This document shows, piece after piece, positions 60,946 to 64,000 of a stretch of 64,000 bases of DNA. A program made the translations under genes and the position numbers. Numbering within the stretch: position 1 is the stretch's first letter; each line of letters starts with the position of its first letter. The notes beneath the pieces were generated by a model, which saw only the letters and a program-made list of their open reading frames with translations, searched no databases and was not told the DNA's origin. Source of the stretch: Polytrichum commune (taxonomy: Eukaryota > Streptophyta > Polytrichopsida > Polytrichales > Polytrichaceae). The stretch is taken from assembly GCA_950295325.1 (NCBI GenBank), contig OX485809.1, positions 31,498,001 to 31,562,000 on the forward strand. The letters run 5' to 3'.

Positions 60946-62760
60946 GGTAATGCCACTAGAACTGTCTTCAATCGTTGTAGAGAGGTGTTTCCCGCTGGGT
61001 CATTCTTCTATCATTGACAATACTGTGTCAGCAGATGAGGTAACTAGAATTCTGAAGCGAGTTCTTATTTGTATTCTGTGGGCGCGGGAAGATATTAGCT
61101 ATGGTACAGTGGATGGGCTTGCTAGAGTTTTGATTTCCGTGCTAGAGTTCATTTGCTGTCTGGAGGAACTCTTGTTGTATCTATGAAAAACAGTGCGTGA
61201 TATATTGACATGCTGTGATCGTGTATGCTAGAAAGATGTAAGAAACACGTTCGAGTGTTGATTATTGAGTTTTTTAGTTTTTATCTGCAGAATGAAAGTT
61301 TGGAAGTTGCAGACCAACCTTAACCAACGTAGGGATGGGGCAGCCTTTACATTAGAACGGACCTTCTTTGAAAACGGCTAAATTTCCTAGAAACAGCGGC
61401 ACGTGATGAGGGAGGAACAGGCCTCGTCTTTTCAAGCCACTTAATATTCTAGTACTCATGTGAGACAACAAATTTGTAATAGATCATCAATTTGGAAATA
61501 TGAGATTCACTAAGCGAGGTTCAGTCAAACGTGGAATGAGAAAGAAACTGCAACGAAATTATGTCCAACTTTGTTCCCGTTGATTCATCGTCACAGAATT
61601 AGCTTCACATGAATATATTTGACGGCTCAAATGTGTTTTATTAAGAATTATTTATGCAGTTGATTGGCCGATGCAAATCAGGCCATGGGTAGTTTAGGGT
61701 AGACGTGCTTAGGATGTACTCAGACTACTCAAAGGGTAGTTCATTTAATAGAGAATATTCTGTGTACAGTACATAGGAGGAGCTGCATTGAGGCGAACCT
61801 TTGAAATTCGAATATCTTCAAAAGGCTGACTCATTCTTGAGGTGCAGATGTTCTAGATTATTAGCTAGCCCTTCCTACTCGGATGGTTGATCCTAACCAG
61901 CTGTACATAGACTCCTTAGCTTCTTAGTGGGAGATTGACATGCTGATCAAAGTAGCAAAATGTGTGCTGCAAATGCAATTTTGTTATAATATGGGCTGAG
62001 CAATTCAAACATGCATCACTTATTCTTTGACATAGTCTTGCATATGTTATGAGCTGCCTTCATGTGTTGATGGGAGAACTTGTAGGTGAATATCCTTTGT
62101 GGGTAATTCGCATAACTGGATTGACGTCAGTGCAGATAAGTAACCCGGGTGTGTGGAGCTTTGTTGTCTGGCTTCTGTGAGAATGCAGAGTACCTCGTGG
62201 GGAAGCTTCAATAGCTCTTGCTGAGATAATCTCCAGTGAAGATAGTTCTCATTTTCAAATATTTCCAATGTTTACATTTTCTAAGATATGAATGCTAGCA
62301 TACTCGAAATCCATAGAATGGACCTCTTAAGCGATTACATGCTAGTCTATGAATGAAGCAAAAAGGGATTATATTTTCCTTCTTTGGACAGAATTATGAC
62401 AGAGCTCCACCTCTTCTTTTCCGAAGTCACTGAGACCTGTCTACTTCACCTCATCCTCACCTCATCTTTTTAGTCACACATGTAATGTAAATTTATACTG
62501 GATTCTATTCAAAAACCTGGTACTAAAAGCAAGTATTGCTGAATCGACACGAGGATCACATCATTCAACAAGGTCTGCAAATGCCCAAATTTTCGCCTCA
62601 GGACCCTGTGAACATACTTGTGTATGATCAATCTCTATCCCCTACCAGTAAGTGTACTTACAAATCCACTCAAAATTTTCAGTATGAAGCTTCTTCTCAA
62701 ACAATGTTTGCACTAAGATTGTGCTTTTGGATGGTGAAGAACACTAACACTGCCTTTCTA
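60946..62760. other. spacer downstream of the kinase relics, no gene
   Basis: No convincing open frame or repeat pattern. I see nothing that can be named. Confidence 0.5.
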
Positions 62761-62979
62761 GCTACACTAAAAACGATATTTAGTGTCACTTACTATTTAG
62801 AATTACACAACACTATAACTGTTTATCTCATTTTTTACCAACAGAGCTTGAATTGGTTGTTTGCACATTATAGAACATTAAAATCTTTACTTGGTAAAAA
62901 TTTACATTCATAGAAGAAAGATATAGGAACATGTAACTCCGAATAGTAAGTGACACTACATATGATATTTAGTGTAGCC
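62761..62979. mobile_element. 219-bp MITE-like element
   Basis: The left end GCTACACTAAAAACGATATT and the reverse complement of the right end (GGCTACACTAAATATCATAT) continue into matching GTGTCACTTACTATT. The body has no coding capacity. It belongs with the GATATTTAGTGTCA-ended elements at 0.42 and 57.3 kb. Confidence 0.7.
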
Positions 62980-63137
62980 TGTGTCCATAAAAATATCATC
63001 AGTATTTTCTAAAGCTTTTACAGGACGAATTAGCACCTCCTGCAAGCAGCCCTTGAGATTTTTATCTTGGGTGACGAGATCTCAGACAAAGTAGAATTCA
63101 GAACTAATGTGCGCATAATGGCCTCCATTGCAAATTA

Positions 63138-63661
63138 CTAAATATCCACACCCAAAGCCTGCAGTTGAGCCTCAATGAGCAAGTCCCAATTTTTGTTTGC
63201 TTTCGGATTTGCAGGACTAGGATGCATTATATCTCCCACCTGAGTTCCATCAGGAGCACATTCCTTGACTCGTTGCCCAGCATATTTTCCTGCATTTACC
63301 CGCATACAAATCCTGAAGTAGCAACAGAAAAATAACCAACTAGTCCTACCCTCTTTTCAGTTCATGGGAGAAGGTTGTGTCACAAGTTGTATTTGCACTC
63401 TATTTCGTAGTGAGAGCACTTTTGAACTGATATATAGAATGTGTAAGATTATAGGATCCTACAATCACTAATCTACCAAATTAGTTCCAACAGGTCCTAC
63501 AATCATACTACATGAATGCAGAAACTGGAAAGTAGCATCACTGACCTACACCCACAATTAGCCGTGGTTGAAGAACATCAATGACAGAGCACAGAGCAGC
63601 ATTACAAGCACTGGTCACTGCCAATCTCTCACTGGCTGTCAACTTGTCTGGAGTGCGATTC
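63138..63661 (-). CDS. SMUG1: SMUG1-type uracil-DNA glycosylase, last two exons (partial gene)
   Basis: Exons (minus): 63661-63546 and 63289-63138 with the stop at 63138-63140; the phases join (GT G|GA). SMUG1 removes uracil and related oxidised pyrimidines from DNA in base excision repair. The first visible exon reads NRTPDKLTASERLAVTSACN and RLIVGVG, matching the SMUG1 stretch NxTPxEL...CDAAL...VVGVG. The last exon holds KYAGQRVKE and the signature MHPSPANPKANKNW, the conserved DNA-intercalating/active-site loop (HPSPRNPxANKxW). The catalytic Asn motif (GMNPGP) lies upstream and is not visible in this window, so the gene must continue beyond 63661, probably past the right edge. Confidence 0.85.
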
Positions 63662-64000
63662 CTGCAAAGCCAGAATTTGTGAGTCTTGACATCATCACAA
63701 TATTTTCTGCAACAACTCCATGCATCGAGCATACACACTCGTCCCTTCGATTGTGGTTCATCATCTCCAAATCCATATAGAACTCATCAGATACTCCTGT
63801 CCATAATGTGGATTTTCAAGGCTTGGTTGCAATGATGAGATGTGGATTGAATATCCTGAAATCTGCTATAGACCTCATTCAAGAAGAATAGGTGTCACTG
63901 TGCAGACTCCAACTCATTTTGGTCTGTGCTCACTAGGAACCCCAACAACATGATCTGCGAAATGTAGACCTTCAGAAGCAGACTCAATTTCAAAACATAT
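63662..64000 (-). other. upstream intron of the SMUG1-like gene, presumed
   Basis: Upstream of an AG acceptor (CTTTGCAG) on the minus strand. I could not match any SMUG1 exon here. The open stretch at the very edge (63.92-64.0 kb) shows no recognised motif. Confidence 0.4.

Overview
The window looks like nuclear DNA of a land plant. The genes are split by short GT-AG introns and belong to plant families: a plastid class I fructose-bisphosphate aldolase, a chalcone-isomerase-fold fatty-acid-binding protein, an IQM-type calmodulin-binding protein and a plastid-type TPR protein. Large AT-rich spacers are full of LTR, hAT and MITE-like elements. A DUF7869-like transposon gene, a SMUG1-like uracil-DNA glycosylase and TKL/MAPKKK-type kinase relics make me lean to a seed-free plant (moss, liverwort, lycophyte or fern). 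That placement is inference; the species cannot be named from the sequence. All exon models were made by hand from splice consensus, reading phase and family resemblance.

Layout. 1-2.7 kb is a spacer with a MITE-like element and an array of 22-bp perfect palindromes. 2.8-5.4 kb is a transposase-like gene broken by two in-frame stops. 5.80-12.57 kb is a complete-ended Ty3/gypsy chromovirus-type LTR element: two 977-bp LTRs with no difference seen, a 5-bp target duplication, and a badly decayed interior lacking the reverse transcriptase core. 12.6-18 kb has no gene I can support. 18.0-24.27 kb (minus strand) is an 8-exon membrane/TPR protein. Divergent from it, 25.35-28.95 kb (plus strand) is a 5-exon fatty-acid-binding protein of the chalcone isomerase family. 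29-38 kb is repeat-rich, including a large inverted repeat at 33.9-36.5 kb. 38.25-42.33 kb (plus strand) is a 9-exon IQM protein.

43.3-56.1 kb is an aldolase cluster. A broken minus-strand copy (43.3-46.1 kb) is filled with three TIR elements and has an internally inverted segment. Two intact genes follow in head-to-head orientation: 49.4-51.66 kb on the minus strand and 53.67-56.05 kb on the plus strand. The two intact proteins differ only in the first 53 residues, which hold the transit peptide, so the mature enzymes are predicted to be identical. A non-autonomous hAT element with a perfect 14-bp TIR and 8-bp target duplication sits in the shared promoter region. A second hAT relic, with a scrap of transposase, lies at 46.24-46.98 kb.

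58.4-60.95 kb holds two adjacent decayed kinase domains on the plus strand: a TKL-like C-lobe behind an unrecognised domain, then a MAPKKK-like domain. They may once have been one protein. At the right edge, 63.14-63.66 kb (minus strand) shows the last two exons of a SMUG1-type uracil-DNA glycosylase that continues beyond the window.
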